DNA of 64,000 nucleotides from Mycoavidus sp. B2-EB. GTDB taxonomy: Bacteria > Pseudomonadota > Gammaproteobacteria > Burkholderiales > Burkholderiaceae. Below are positions 17,717 through 25,043 of the stretch, in pieces. The stretch is taken from contig NZ_AP021872.1 in assembly GCF_014218255.1 (NCBI RefSeq), forward strand, positions 434,001 to 498,000, given 5' to 3'. The notes under the pieces are model-generated. The model ran no database searches. It was not told the origin of the DNA and worked only from the letters and a program-made list of their open reading frames with translations. Numbering within the stretch: position 1 is the stretch's first letter; each line of letters starts with the position of its first letter. The translations under genes and the position numbers were made by a program.

Positions 17717-18730
17717 CTAACTGAGCATCCACTGATTAAAATGTTCGATGGCTGTACTTTGAGTCTTAGACCAGTATAACGGATCGCTATATAAACCTTT
17801 TTTGATGTTATCTGGATGGGAGGGAAGGCGCTTGGCCAGCTTTGAATCGGAAGCAAATTGGATGAATTGGCGGCATGCATCAGCGTTAGGCGTACCTTTC
17901 AAGATTGCCCAGCTATCACATACATAAATGTGTTGATGCCATGAAAAAGCAACGGGCATACCGGCATCGATTGCTGACTGCACGCGAGGAATCCAAACCG
18001 GAATCATGTCTATTTCTCCGGTTTTTAACAAGTGTTCGCTCTGTGCCCCATTTGTCCACCAGGCTCCGACATGAGGCTTAATTTTGTTGAGCTTATCAAA
18101 TGCCCTATTAAAGTCGCAAGGATAAACATTGTTAAGCGAAACATCATCGGCTATCAGCGCGATTTCGATAGTGTCGAAGGGATGTTTACGTAAACTCCGG
18201 CGTCCAGGGAAATTATTTACATCCCATATATCCCGCCAGGTTTGCGGTGCCTGACGCCCTTTGAACACATCAGTACGATAGGCCAATACGGTACTGCATA
18301 CATTGGTCCCCACTCCATAGGGCGATCTAAATTGCGGCGAAATTTCTGAAATGACAGGATCATGTTCAAGTCCATGCTTTTCTAGATACATGTCATCTAT
18401 TGATAAAAGCAGGATAGCAGCTTGGCTAAGGAGCGCCATATCCCATTGGTACGTCTTGGATTTAACCATCGTCTGGATTTGCGCAATGGGTTCTGGGCCT
18501 GCAGCGACACCTATAACTTCAATGCCAGTTGCCTTTGTGAAAGGTTTGTAAAGGACATTTTCATATATCTGACTAATAACTCCGCCTGGATCTCGAATAA
18601 TAATTTTCTGCCTCGAGCTAGCCCGAGAGGGAGTCGAAACGAATGCTGAGACTAGCGCAGCAGCACCGGCAGTTACTACTTTAATCACAGTACGACGGCC
18701 TGCATTTTGTAGTTGGCTAAGATCGCTCAT
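17717..18730 (-). CDS. Orphan PotD-like solute-binding protein, copy 2, with internal deletion
   Basis: This is a 337-residue paralogue of the other three binding proteins. The twin-arginine-like signal is Arg12-Arg13 followed by TVIKVVTAGAAAL. It shares IIRDPGGVISQIYE, IWDVNNFPGRRSLRK, AFSWHQHIYVCDSW and FNQWMLS. Compared with copies 1 and 4 it lacks about 31 residues near the C-terminus: FASDSKLAKRL stands where copy 1 has a longer stretch between a DPER and a DPKY. The frame stays open. The missing part falls in the C-terminal lobe, so ligand binding may be changed or lost. The LysR gene at 18763 lies 33 bases upstream in the same direction, giving a LysR-receptor pair. Confidence 0.83.
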   Translation of the reverse strand: MSDLSQLQNAGRRTVIKVVTAGAAALVSAFVSTPSRASSRQKIIIRDPGGVISQIYENVLYKPFTKATGIEVIGVAAGPEPIAQIQTMVKSKTYQWDMALLSQAAILLLSIDDMYLEKHGLEHDPVISEISPQFRSPYGVGTNVCSTVLAYRTDVFKGRQAPQTWRDIWDVNNFPGRRSLRKHPFDTIEIALIADDVSLNNVYPCDFNRAFDKLNKIKPHVGAWWTNGAQSEHLLKTGEIDMIPVWIPRVQSAIDAGMPVAFSWHQHIYVCDSWAILKGTPNADACRQFIQFASDSKLAKRLPSHPDNIKKGLYSDPLYWSKTQSTAIEHFNQWMLS

Positions 18731-18762
18731 CTAATTTTCCCTACATGATGATTGTAGAAAGC

Positions 18763-19689
18763 TTAATAAATTAATGAATGTGACTGTTTAAAAATCGATA
18801 ATTTTGCTGCAAGCAGCCTAATTAGTTGATTAACTGCGGGTGAAAATTGCCTGCCCCTCCTTACCACCAAACCAAATTCTGAGGCCATAAAAGCGGGGTG
18901 GTCGATCTCTAAAGCAGTTAATTGACCTAGCTCAATTTCTTGACGGGCTATATAGGCTGGCATAAATGTTCCGCCAGAGCCGATGCAGGCGAATTGTTTT
19001 CTAACGACGGTGGAGTCGCTAATCAGGGTTGGTGTTAACTGAATTTTTTCTGAAATTTCTACCGATTGGATCATTTGCCGTAAAGCCCATGAAGTTGGCG
19101 GCAGTGCAAGCGAGTAACATGCTGTTTCTGAGAATTGAATTTTTTGCTTGTCAGCAAGCGGATGATCTTTGCCCACTAACATATGCACTGGAAGGGACGC
19201 GCGCTTATAGCAACATATATCTGGGTGATCGATAATGGGATGAATGGCACCTATATGCGCAGCATCTTCAAGTACTGTAGAAATGATCTGAGGGGTTGCA
19301 TTAATTTCTTTGATACTAATATGTAAATTAGGATGTGTTGCGCAGAAGCTGTTAAGGACGTCTTTCATGAACATATCAATATATGCATAAGGTACAGCAA
19401 GCTGAATACAGCCACGCTGCAAATCGCCTAACTCTTGTAAACTAAGCTCTAAATCTGCTTGTGCTTCTTGATCTCGTTTGTAATATTCAAAAAGTAATTT
19501 AGCGGTATCAGTCGGGACTACTCCGCGGGGGCGACGCTCAAATAATTTGTGTCCTATTTCCTTTTCAAACAGCTTAATCTGTCGCGTAATGATGGATGAA
19601 TCGGTATTTAAATAATCTGCGGCTTTACGAATTTTCCCATGGGTGTAAACTGCGTGGAAACAGCGTAACCTATAATTATTGATAATCAT
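18763..19689 (-). CDS. LysR-family regulator paired with solute-binding gene 2
   Basis: This 308-residue LysR protein has a helix-turn-helix near residues 17-37 (KIRKAADYLNTDSSIITRQI) and the wing FERRPRGVVPTDTAKLL. The effector domain follows. The ATG at 19689 is preferred because AGGAG lies 8 bases upstream; a GTG three codons earlier directly abuts that same site. It precedes a solute-binding gene by 33 bases and is closely related to the LysR genes at 20903 and 33768, with which it shares the NTDSSIITRQI type of recognition helix. Unlike most LysR genes it lies in line with, not divergent from, its probable target, so autoregulation of the pair is likely. Confidence 0.87.
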   Translation of the reverse strand: MIINNYRLRCFHAVYTHGKIRKAADYLNTDSSIITRQIKLFEKEIGHKLFERRPRGVVPTDTAKLLFEYYKRDQEAQADLELSLQELGDLQRGCIQLAVPYAYIDMFMKDVLNSFCATHPNLHISIKEINATPQIISTVLEDAAHIGAIHPIIDHPDICCYKRASLPVHMLVGKDHPLADKQKIQFSETACYSLALPPTSWALRQMIQSVEISEKIQLTPTLISDSTVVRKQFACIGSGGTFMPAYIARQEIELGQLTALEIDHPAFMASEFGLVVRRGRQFSPAVNQLIRLLAAKLSIFKQSHSLIY

Positions 19690-19741
19690 GCCTTCCACTC
19701 CTAAAAGAATACTGTCACTTAATGTAGAAGGGTTATAAAAT

Positions 19742-19766
19742 AGACCCCTTGAAAATCAAGGGGTCT
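19742..19766 (-). terminator. Terminator of the copy-3 LysR/solute-binding operon
   Basis: AGACCCCTTGA at 19742-19752 pairs perfectly with 19756-19766 around an AAA loop. On the minus strand it is followed by ATTTTAT. It lies about 45 bases past the stop at 19812 and upstream of the next LysR gene, so it separates the two cassettes. Confidence 0.75.
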
Positions 19767-19811
19767 CGTATCTAAAAGCGCAGCTAATATCTAAGTGTCT
19801 TAGATTTTTAA

Positions 19812-20906
19812 TTAACTTAGCATCCATCGGCTAAAACGTTCAATAACTGTGCTTTGTACATTAAGCCAATAAGACGCATCAATAAATATTCCTTTTTTAA
19901 GATTTTCAGGGTGAGTTGAAAGTAGTTTGGCGCGCTTTGGATCAATATATTTAAAAGCATCGGGTTGGGTTACTCCGATTGCGCCATATGATGCGAGAAG
20001 TGCTTGCCGCTTCGGATCGGAGGTAAATTTGATAAATTCACGGCAAGCGTCAGCGTTAGGCGTTCCTTTCAAAATGGCCCAACTGTCACATCCATAAATA
20101 TGCTGGTCCCATGAAATTGCTATCGGCGCACCAGCATCTATCGCGGCTTGTGCGCGAGAAACAATAGAGGGCATGAGGTCTACCCCGCCAGACTTGAGTA
20201 ATTGTTCGGATTCAGGCGCATTTGTCCACCAGATAGAGGTATACGGCTTGATTCTGTCAAGGCTACGAAATGCTTGGTCGAGATCGCACGGATAGACATT
20301 TTTCGTAGATACACCATCAGCCATCAGAGCCTCTTCGACGGTGTCAAAAGGGAGTTTGCGTAGCCCCCGGCGGCCAGGGAATTTATTTATATCCCAGAGA
20401 TTTTCCCACGTTTGAGGTGGGCGCTTTTTGAAGATATCAGTACGATATGCCAGCACAGTAGAATAGACGTTTGTTCCAATCCCATAAGGCGATATGAATT
20501 TTGGGGGAATTGCCGAGACAATAGGATCATGCTCGAGTCCATGTGGTTCCAGATAAACCTTGTCAGCAGTTAATAGTGCGATTGATCTATGGCCAATAGC
20601 AGCCATATCCCAATGCAAAACTCCAGTATCGACCATTGTTCGAATTTGTGCCGCTGGTTCAACACTTGCTACGGTGCCAATAACTTGAATACCAGTTGAC
20701 TGTGTAAACGGCTTGTAAAATACATCTTGATATATCGTGGACATAATCCCACCTGAATCACGCACAACAATTCTTTGTTGCTTTTGAGCGACTCCTCTGG
20801 AGGGCGTGATGACAAAGGGCGCACAAACTGCTGCAGAGCTAAAACTCATCATTTTTTTGATCATCTCTCTACGGCTAGGGCTGTAACGCTGATTTTTAGT
20901 ATTCAT
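19812..20906 (-). CDS. Orphan PotD-like solute-binding protein, copy 3
   Basis: This 364-residue binding protein has a twin-arginine-like signal (Arg12-Arg13 in SRREMIKK, then a hydrophobic SFSSAAVCAPFV). It shares RDSGGIMSTIYQ, LWDINKFPGRRGLRK, AISWDQHIYGCDSW, and the end FSRWMLS with the other copies. In its C-terminal part DPKR occurs twice, about 27 residues apart (DPKRQALLASYG and DPKRAKLLSTHP). Copy 2 has lost material between the equivalent sites. Its ATG overlaps the stop of the upstream LysR gene by four bases (ATGA), which indicates translational coupling. No transporter subunits are nearby. It groups with copy 2 by its RD(S/P)GG start. Confidence 0.85.
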   Translation of the reverse strand: MNTKNQRYSPSRREMIKKMMSFSSAAVCAPFVITPSRGVAQKQQRIVVRDSGGIMSTIYQDVFYKPFTQSTGIQVIGTVASVEPAAQIRTMVDTGVLHWDMAAIGHRSIALLTADKVYLEPHGLEHDPIVSAIPPKFISPYGIGTNVYSTVLAYRTDIFKKRPPQTWENLWDINKFPGRRGLRKLPFDTVEEALMADGVSTKNVYPCDLDQAFRSLDRIKPYTSIWWTNAPESEQLLKSGGVDLMPSIVSRAQAAIDAGAPIAISWDQHIYGCDSWAILKGTPNADACREFIKFTSDPKRQALLASYGAIGVTQPDAFKYIDPKRAKLLSTHPENLKKGIFIDASYWLNVQSTVIERFSRWMLS

Positions 20907-21838
20907 AGATCCTTCTTGTTGCTCTCTAAAGACTGTGCAAAAATGGATAGCTTCGAGCTGAGTAATCTGAGCAATTGATGCACTGCTGATGAGAGTGGTT
21001 TACCCTGCCTAATAATTAAACAAAATTCTGAAGACATGAAAGCCGGATGCTCAATTTTTAGAGCAATCAGTTGGCCCGTATTGATTTCATGGTGTGCCGC
21101 CAAGGCGGACATTAATGCCCCGCCATCGTTAGAAGAAGCGAATTTTTTCCGAGCATAAACAGAGTCGCTCGTAAATGTTGGAGTCAATTGAATCTTTTCT
21201 GATTGCTCTGCCAAACGAACCATTTCCCATAAACTAAATGAAGTAGGTGGCATGGCAAGTGGATAGCGTGTTGCTTCTGCAAAAGTCACACTTTGTTTTT
21301 CAGCTAGCGGGTGGGATTTGCTTATCAATAAGTGTATGGGTAAAAGCGCTCTCGCACAATAATGAACATCTGGATTTTGTGGAGAATGATGAGTCATCAT
21401 TCCTATATGCGCTTCGTCTTCGAGAATTTGAGTCACTACCTGAGAAGATGCCTTAACTTCTTGAATATTAATTTGTAGTTTAGGATATTGATAATAGAAT
21501 TCTTTGATTACATCGTCCATCAATGTATCGATAAATATAGGTGACGTCGCAATCTGGATTGTACCGCGCCACATATTGATTGATTCTTGTAAGCACACTT
21601 CTAAATCTGCTTGTAAGCTACGATTCACATGATAGTATTTGAGCAAAAATTCTCCTGCCTCAGTCAGAACAATATGGGGGCGGCGTTCAAATAGTTTGTG
21701 TCCTATTTCTTTTTCCAACAGCTTAATCTGTCGTGTAATGATGGATGAATCAATATCTAAATGGTCTGCGGCTTTGCAGATTTTTCTGTGGGTATAGACA
21801 GCATAGAAATAACCCAACCTCTTTTGATTTATGATCAC
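20903..21838 (-). CDS. LysR-family regulator coupled to solute-binding gene 3
   Basis: This 311-residue LysR protein starts MIINQKRLGYFYAVYTH, with the helix-turn-helix KICKAADHLDIDSSIITRQIK near residue 18 (shown in part as ADHLDIDSSIITRQI) and the wing FERRPHIVLTEAGE. It is a close paralogue of the regulator at 18763. Its stop overlaps the start of the binding-protein gene by four bases, so the two are certainly on one transcript. The wing sequence HIVLTEAGE differs from the RGVVPTDTA of its paralogue. This could mean a different operator. The divergent neighbour across a 658-base gap is the second 2HCT transporter. Confidence 0.87.
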   Translation of the reverse strand: MIINQKRLGYFYAVYTHRKICKAADHLDIDSSIITRQIKLLEKEIGHKLFERRPHIVLTEAGEFLLKYYHVNRSLQADLEVCLQESINMWRGTIQIATSPIFIDTLMDDVIKEFYYQYPKLQINIQEVKASSQVVTQILEDEAHIGMMTHHSPQNPDVHYCARALLPIHLLISKSHPLAEKQSVTFAEATRYPLAMPPTSFSLWEMVRLAEQSEKIQLTPTFTSDSVYARKKFASSNDGGALMSALAAHHEINTGQLIALKIEHPAFMSSEFCLIIRQGKPLSSAVHQLLRLLSSKLSIFAQSLESNKKDL

Positions 21839-22496
21839 CGTTCATGTCTCTCAAAAATTGCTTCTACTTATTGCCAAGAAAATTATAGAGTTAGTCCAAA
21901 AAGACTATGCTGTTTATTTATTTCTTTAATGCTGCTTTGTCAGCAGTAGGTAGTTTAATTTGAAAAAACAGCAACCAACAACTGGTTAAATATACAGTGG
22001 TGTAAAAGCAACAAAATGAAGAAATGTTTTTTATGGAATTCCATCAAAAAATTTAAATTAAGAAAAATATTTATTTTGATTTGTTGCGGGATATATAGAA
22101 AATATTTAAAAAAGTCTTTTTAGATATTTTTTGACTTTCTGTACTTATAAATCTTTATTCTGCCAGTCTGTATCGTGTATCTGATCTTTTTTAATTTCCT
22201 ACTCATGGGCCAAAGAAACATTCGTTCTTTACTAAATAAGCAGCAATAATAAATATGAACTCCATTGTTATGACTACTCTTCTTTAACCATACTGGCACT
22301 CGAATTAGTTCATTAGAGGTAGGCATACCTTTAATACAACAAGATTCCATGTGTATCTATCCATTTAAGCAGCGGCATTTGCACATCGTTGCTTTTTTTA
22401 GATGAGCTCTGATCTATAGCGTTTTAGAAAAACGCCTAAAGGCTGTGTTTGATAGCGAGGATTAAATGAAGATTCAGAGCAAGGAGATAAAGGAAA
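21839..22496. other. AT-rich 658-base gap between divergent genes
   Basis: No convincing gene is seen. The stretch is clearly more AT-rich than its surroundings, with runs such as AAAAATTTAAATTAAG near 22050. A short open frame on the minus strand (22120-22350) has no ribosome-binding site and an unusual composition. Near the right end a 7-base hairpin GCGTTTT-AGA-AAAACGC (22419-22435) precedes the second 2HCT gene. The gap probably holds the promoters of the LysR gene to the left and the transporter to the right, and may contain decayed sequence. Confidence 0.5.
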
Positions 22497-23876
22497 ATGA
22501 ATAACTCATCTGCTGATAGCAGTGTTTTGACGCATAAAAAGTGGCGCTACTTTCTGCTGCGCAATCAAATAGGGAAATTGAGTTTTTTATTTAAATGTGT
22601 TCACTGGCAAAGGCTAACGAACAGAAGAATTGGAATTATCCCGCTACCGGCATATTTCATGATCCTTGCTTGCTTAGGAACTCTTCTAACTTCAAAAAAA
22701 ATCTCTGGCGATATTTCAATCATGATCGCGTTACTTGCCGCATGTGGTTTTACCTGCGCTGAAATAGGCGCACGTATTCCAGGATTAAAGCAAATCGGCG
22801 GACCTGTTATCGTGAGCATCTTCCTGCCCGCCTATCTAGTTCATTGCAAATTCCTACCGGCTGAGTTAGTCGGATCAATTAGCGATTTCTGGCACTCAAC
22901 CAAATTCGTCTATTTATTTAGTGCCTGTGTGATCGTGGGCAGTATCCTGAGCATGGACCGCCAAGCCCTTATCATTGGCATCGTTAAGATTTTTATTCCC
23001 CTTGGGGCTGGTTCTGTCATTGCGGCGACAGTTGGAACATTGACTGGCATGGCCTTTGGGCTAAGCGCGCACTACACTTTCTTTTATATCGTTATCCCCA
23101 TTATGGCGGGTGGCATTGGCGAAGGTGCGATTCCTCTTACCCTTGCTTATGGCGAGATTTTGAATGCTCCACAAGACCAGATATTTGCCCAAGTCGTACC
23201 GGCTATCGTGCTGGGGAATTTGGTCGCGATTATCTGCGCGAGCGTGCTGAATCAGTTGGGCAAGCGTTATAGCCGCTATAGTGGAGAAGGGCGTTTATAC
23301 GATGTTGAAGATGACGTACTGGCAAAGCCCATCAATACCTCATCGGTCAAAGTTGAGCATATCGCAGTCGCGGGGATGGCTGCGATCGCTTTCTATATCG
23401 TAGGCATTGTCGTCCATAAGCTGATTGGCTTGCCTGCTCCCGTCGCCATGCTGTTTCTTGTGGTGCTGGTTAAACTCATTTATACGATTTCACCCAAATT
23501 AGAAAAGGGTGCTCGTACAGTTTATCGCTTTTTCTCTATAGCAGTGACATATCCGTTGCTATTTGCCATTGGGATCACGACCACTTCTTGGGCTGATTTA
23601 ATGGCGGCGTTCAACTTAGCCAACATCGTGACAATTGTCGTCACGGTCTTTACGCTAACCACAGTGGGTTTTTTTGTGGGGAAATGGATCGGTTTATATC
23701 CAATTGAAAGCGCTCTTATTAATACGTGTCACAGTGGCATGGGCGGTGTTGGCGATATTGCGATTTTGACTTCCGCTCACCGGCTAGAACTGATGCCATT
23801 CGCGCAAATAGCGACTCGCCTAGGCGGCGCTCTTACTATCACAGTTGCAATTCTTTTGTTGGGAGCTATTACATAG
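22497..23876 (+). CDS. 2-hydroxycarboxylate:cation symporter, copy 2
   Basis: This 459-residue membrane protein closely resembles copy 1 at 1274. It has the same two GGxG motifs (AGGIGEGAIPLTLAYGE and HSGMGGVGDIAILTS) and the substrate arginine in QIATRLGGA. The first 40 residues differ most from copy 1 and are longer. AAGGAG lies 11 bases and GGAA 4 bases upstream of the ATG. It diverges from the copy-3 LysR/binding-protein operon and has no immediately adjacent regulator of the type beside copy 1. Membrane localisation and carboxylate transport are secure by family; the exact substrate and coupling ion are not. Confidence 0.9.
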   Translation: MNNSSADSSVLTHKKWRYFLLRNQIGKLSFLFKCVHWQRLTNRRIGIIPLPAYFMILACLGTLLTSKKISGDISIMIALLAACGFTCAEIGARIPGLKQIGGPVIVSIFLPAYLVHCKFLPAELVGSISDFWHSTKFVYLFSACVIVGSILSMDRQALIIGIVKIFIPLGAGSVIAATVGTLTGMAFGLSAHYTFFYIVIPIMAGGIGEGAIPLTLAYGEILNAPQDQIFAQVVPAIVLGNLVAIICASVLNQLGKRYSRYSGEGRLYDVEDDVLAKPINTSSVKVEHIAVAGMAAIAFYIVGIVVHKLIGLPAPVAMLFLVVLVKLIYTISPKLEKGARTVYRFFSIAVTYPLLFAIGITTTSWADLMAAFNLANIVTIVVTVFTLTTVGFFVGKWIGLYPIESALINTCHSGMGGVGDIAILTSAHRLELMPFAQIATRLGGALTITVAILLLGAIT

Positions 23877-23989
23877 ATGCTGAGAGGCTTGCTTACATAC
23901 ATTTGTATGCAGGCTCTGGGCTGAGGTTCTTGAGATTTTCTTTGAAAGGGACAAGAAGCCAACTAAGATTTGTATCAGGCTGACGTCGT

Positions 23990-24063
23990 TGGAGGCGGGA
24001 GTCGGAATCGAACCGGCGTCGACGGCTTTGCAGGCCGCTGCATAACCACTCTGCTATCCCGCC
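23990..24063 (-). tRNA. tRNA-Cys (anticodon GCA)
   Basis: On the minus strand GGCGGGATAGCAGAGTGG opens a cloverleaf with acceptor GGCGGGA/TCCCGCC, anticodon loop CCTGCAAAG-type (GCA), T-arm CCGGTTCGATTCCGA and encoded CCA (23990-23992). It follows tRNA-Gly in the same direction, the Gly-Cys order also seen in other proteobacteria. Confidence 0.96.
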
Positions 24064-24158
24064 AAGGATCTGACTTTTGGAAGACGATCTACGTTTCCAA
24101 TTTGGCTGGCCGGTCAACAAAGCGAGGGAATATACCCCAATAATGCAGACCGATAAAT

Positions 24159-24234
24159 TGGAGCGGGAAACGAGGCTCGAACTCGCGACCTCCACCTTGG
24201 CAAGGTGGCGCTCTACCAACTGAGCTATTCCCGC
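24159..24234 (-). tRNA. tRNA-Gly (anticodon GCC)
   Basis: On the minus strand a 76-base cloverleaf begins GCGGGAATAGCTCAGTTGG. It has anticodon stem CCACC/GGTGG around TTGCCAA (anticodon GCC), T-arm GCGAGTTCGAGCCTCGT and encoded CCA at 24159-24161. It is upstream of tRNA-Cys and probably shares its transcript. Confidence 0.97.
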
Positions 24235-24416
24235 GTACATCGCATCGCGCTTTTAAAAGATCTAACTGAATGCGAAGACGAGATTATGAATAAGTGATGA
24301 TTTTGTGTCAAGTGATTGCTACAATTGGTTGCGACTCTTTGTGAAAAAAGAGGCGGTGTAGAATCGCTGAAAGTGTTGGCAGGGCGTTGCAAAGCTAGAT
24401 TAGAAAAGGTTTTACG

Positions 24417-24977
24417 GTGAATACAGCAGGGCTTAGAGAATCACATCCAACCGAGCAAAATGAAGTCGAGCTCGAGCAATTTCAGATACCTGTGGGGGCC
24501 AAGAATTACATAACGCCTGCTGGCTATCATAAATTGAAGACGGAATTGTTGGATTTACTTGATCATGTGCGGCCTGAAGTGGTTCGAACGGTAGCATGGG
24601 CCGCGGCAAATGGGGATCGTTCAGAAAATGCCGACTATCTCTATGGCAAGCGGCGCTTGCGCGCAATCGATAAACACATTCGCTTCTTGACGAAGCGGCT
24701 TGATAATGCGCAAATAGTAGATAGCAGCTGCCAGGAAAATGTAGATCAGGTGTTTTTTGGGGCGATGGTGACCTATGCTACAGAGGACGGGGCTGAGCAT
24801 TCAGTCACGATTGTCGGGGTGGATGAAATTAATCTGGAGCACGGTTATGTGAGCTGGGTTTCGCCGATCGCTCGGGCTTTACTCAAAGCAAAACTAGGGG
24901 ACCTTGTGCCACTTCAGACACCAACGGGTACGGTGCAAATTGAAGTGCTTAAAATCCAATACCCTGAGCAAAGCTGA
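24417..24977 (+). CDS. greB: Transcription elongation factor GreB
   Basis: GreB enters the secondary channel of RNA polymerase and stimulates cleavage of backtracked RNA. The protein has the N-terminal coiled coil with the conserved acidic tip (NGDRSENADYLYGKRRLRAID) and the C-terminal FKBP-like domain (GAMVTYATEDG, VSWVSPIARALLKAKLGD). YLYGKRRLR at the tip favours GreB over GreA. With the GTG start at 24417 (AAAAGG upstream) the product is 186 residues, with an N-terminal extension of about 26 residues before the first family segment YITPAGYHKL. spoT converges from the right. Confidence 0.92.
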   Translation: MNTAGLRESHPTEQNEVELEQFQIPVGAKNYITPAGYHKLKTELLDLLDHVRPEVVRTVAWAAANGDRSENADYLYGKRRLRAIDKHIRFLTKRLDNAQIVDSSCQENVDQVFFGAMVTYATEDGAEHSVTIVGVDEINLEHGYVSWVSPIARALLKAKLGDLVPLQTPTGTVQIEVLKIQYPEQS

Positions 24978-25043
24978 TGCAAACACATCAAATTTTTATA
25001 TATTTTCGTCTCACATGCAGTTTTTAGGGCAGGCGCTTAAAAT

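Noticed and set aside
22120-22350. 76-codon open frame on the minus strand in the AT-rich gap
   Set aside because: It has no ribosome-binding site, an atypical Lys/Tyr/Ile tail and no recognisable feature; it is likely chance in AT-rich sequence.
16229-24063. Attachment-site repeat of a tRNA 3' end flanking the first accessory block
   Set aside because: No second copy of the tRNA-Arg or tRNA-Cys 3' end was found by eye, and there is no integrase gene.
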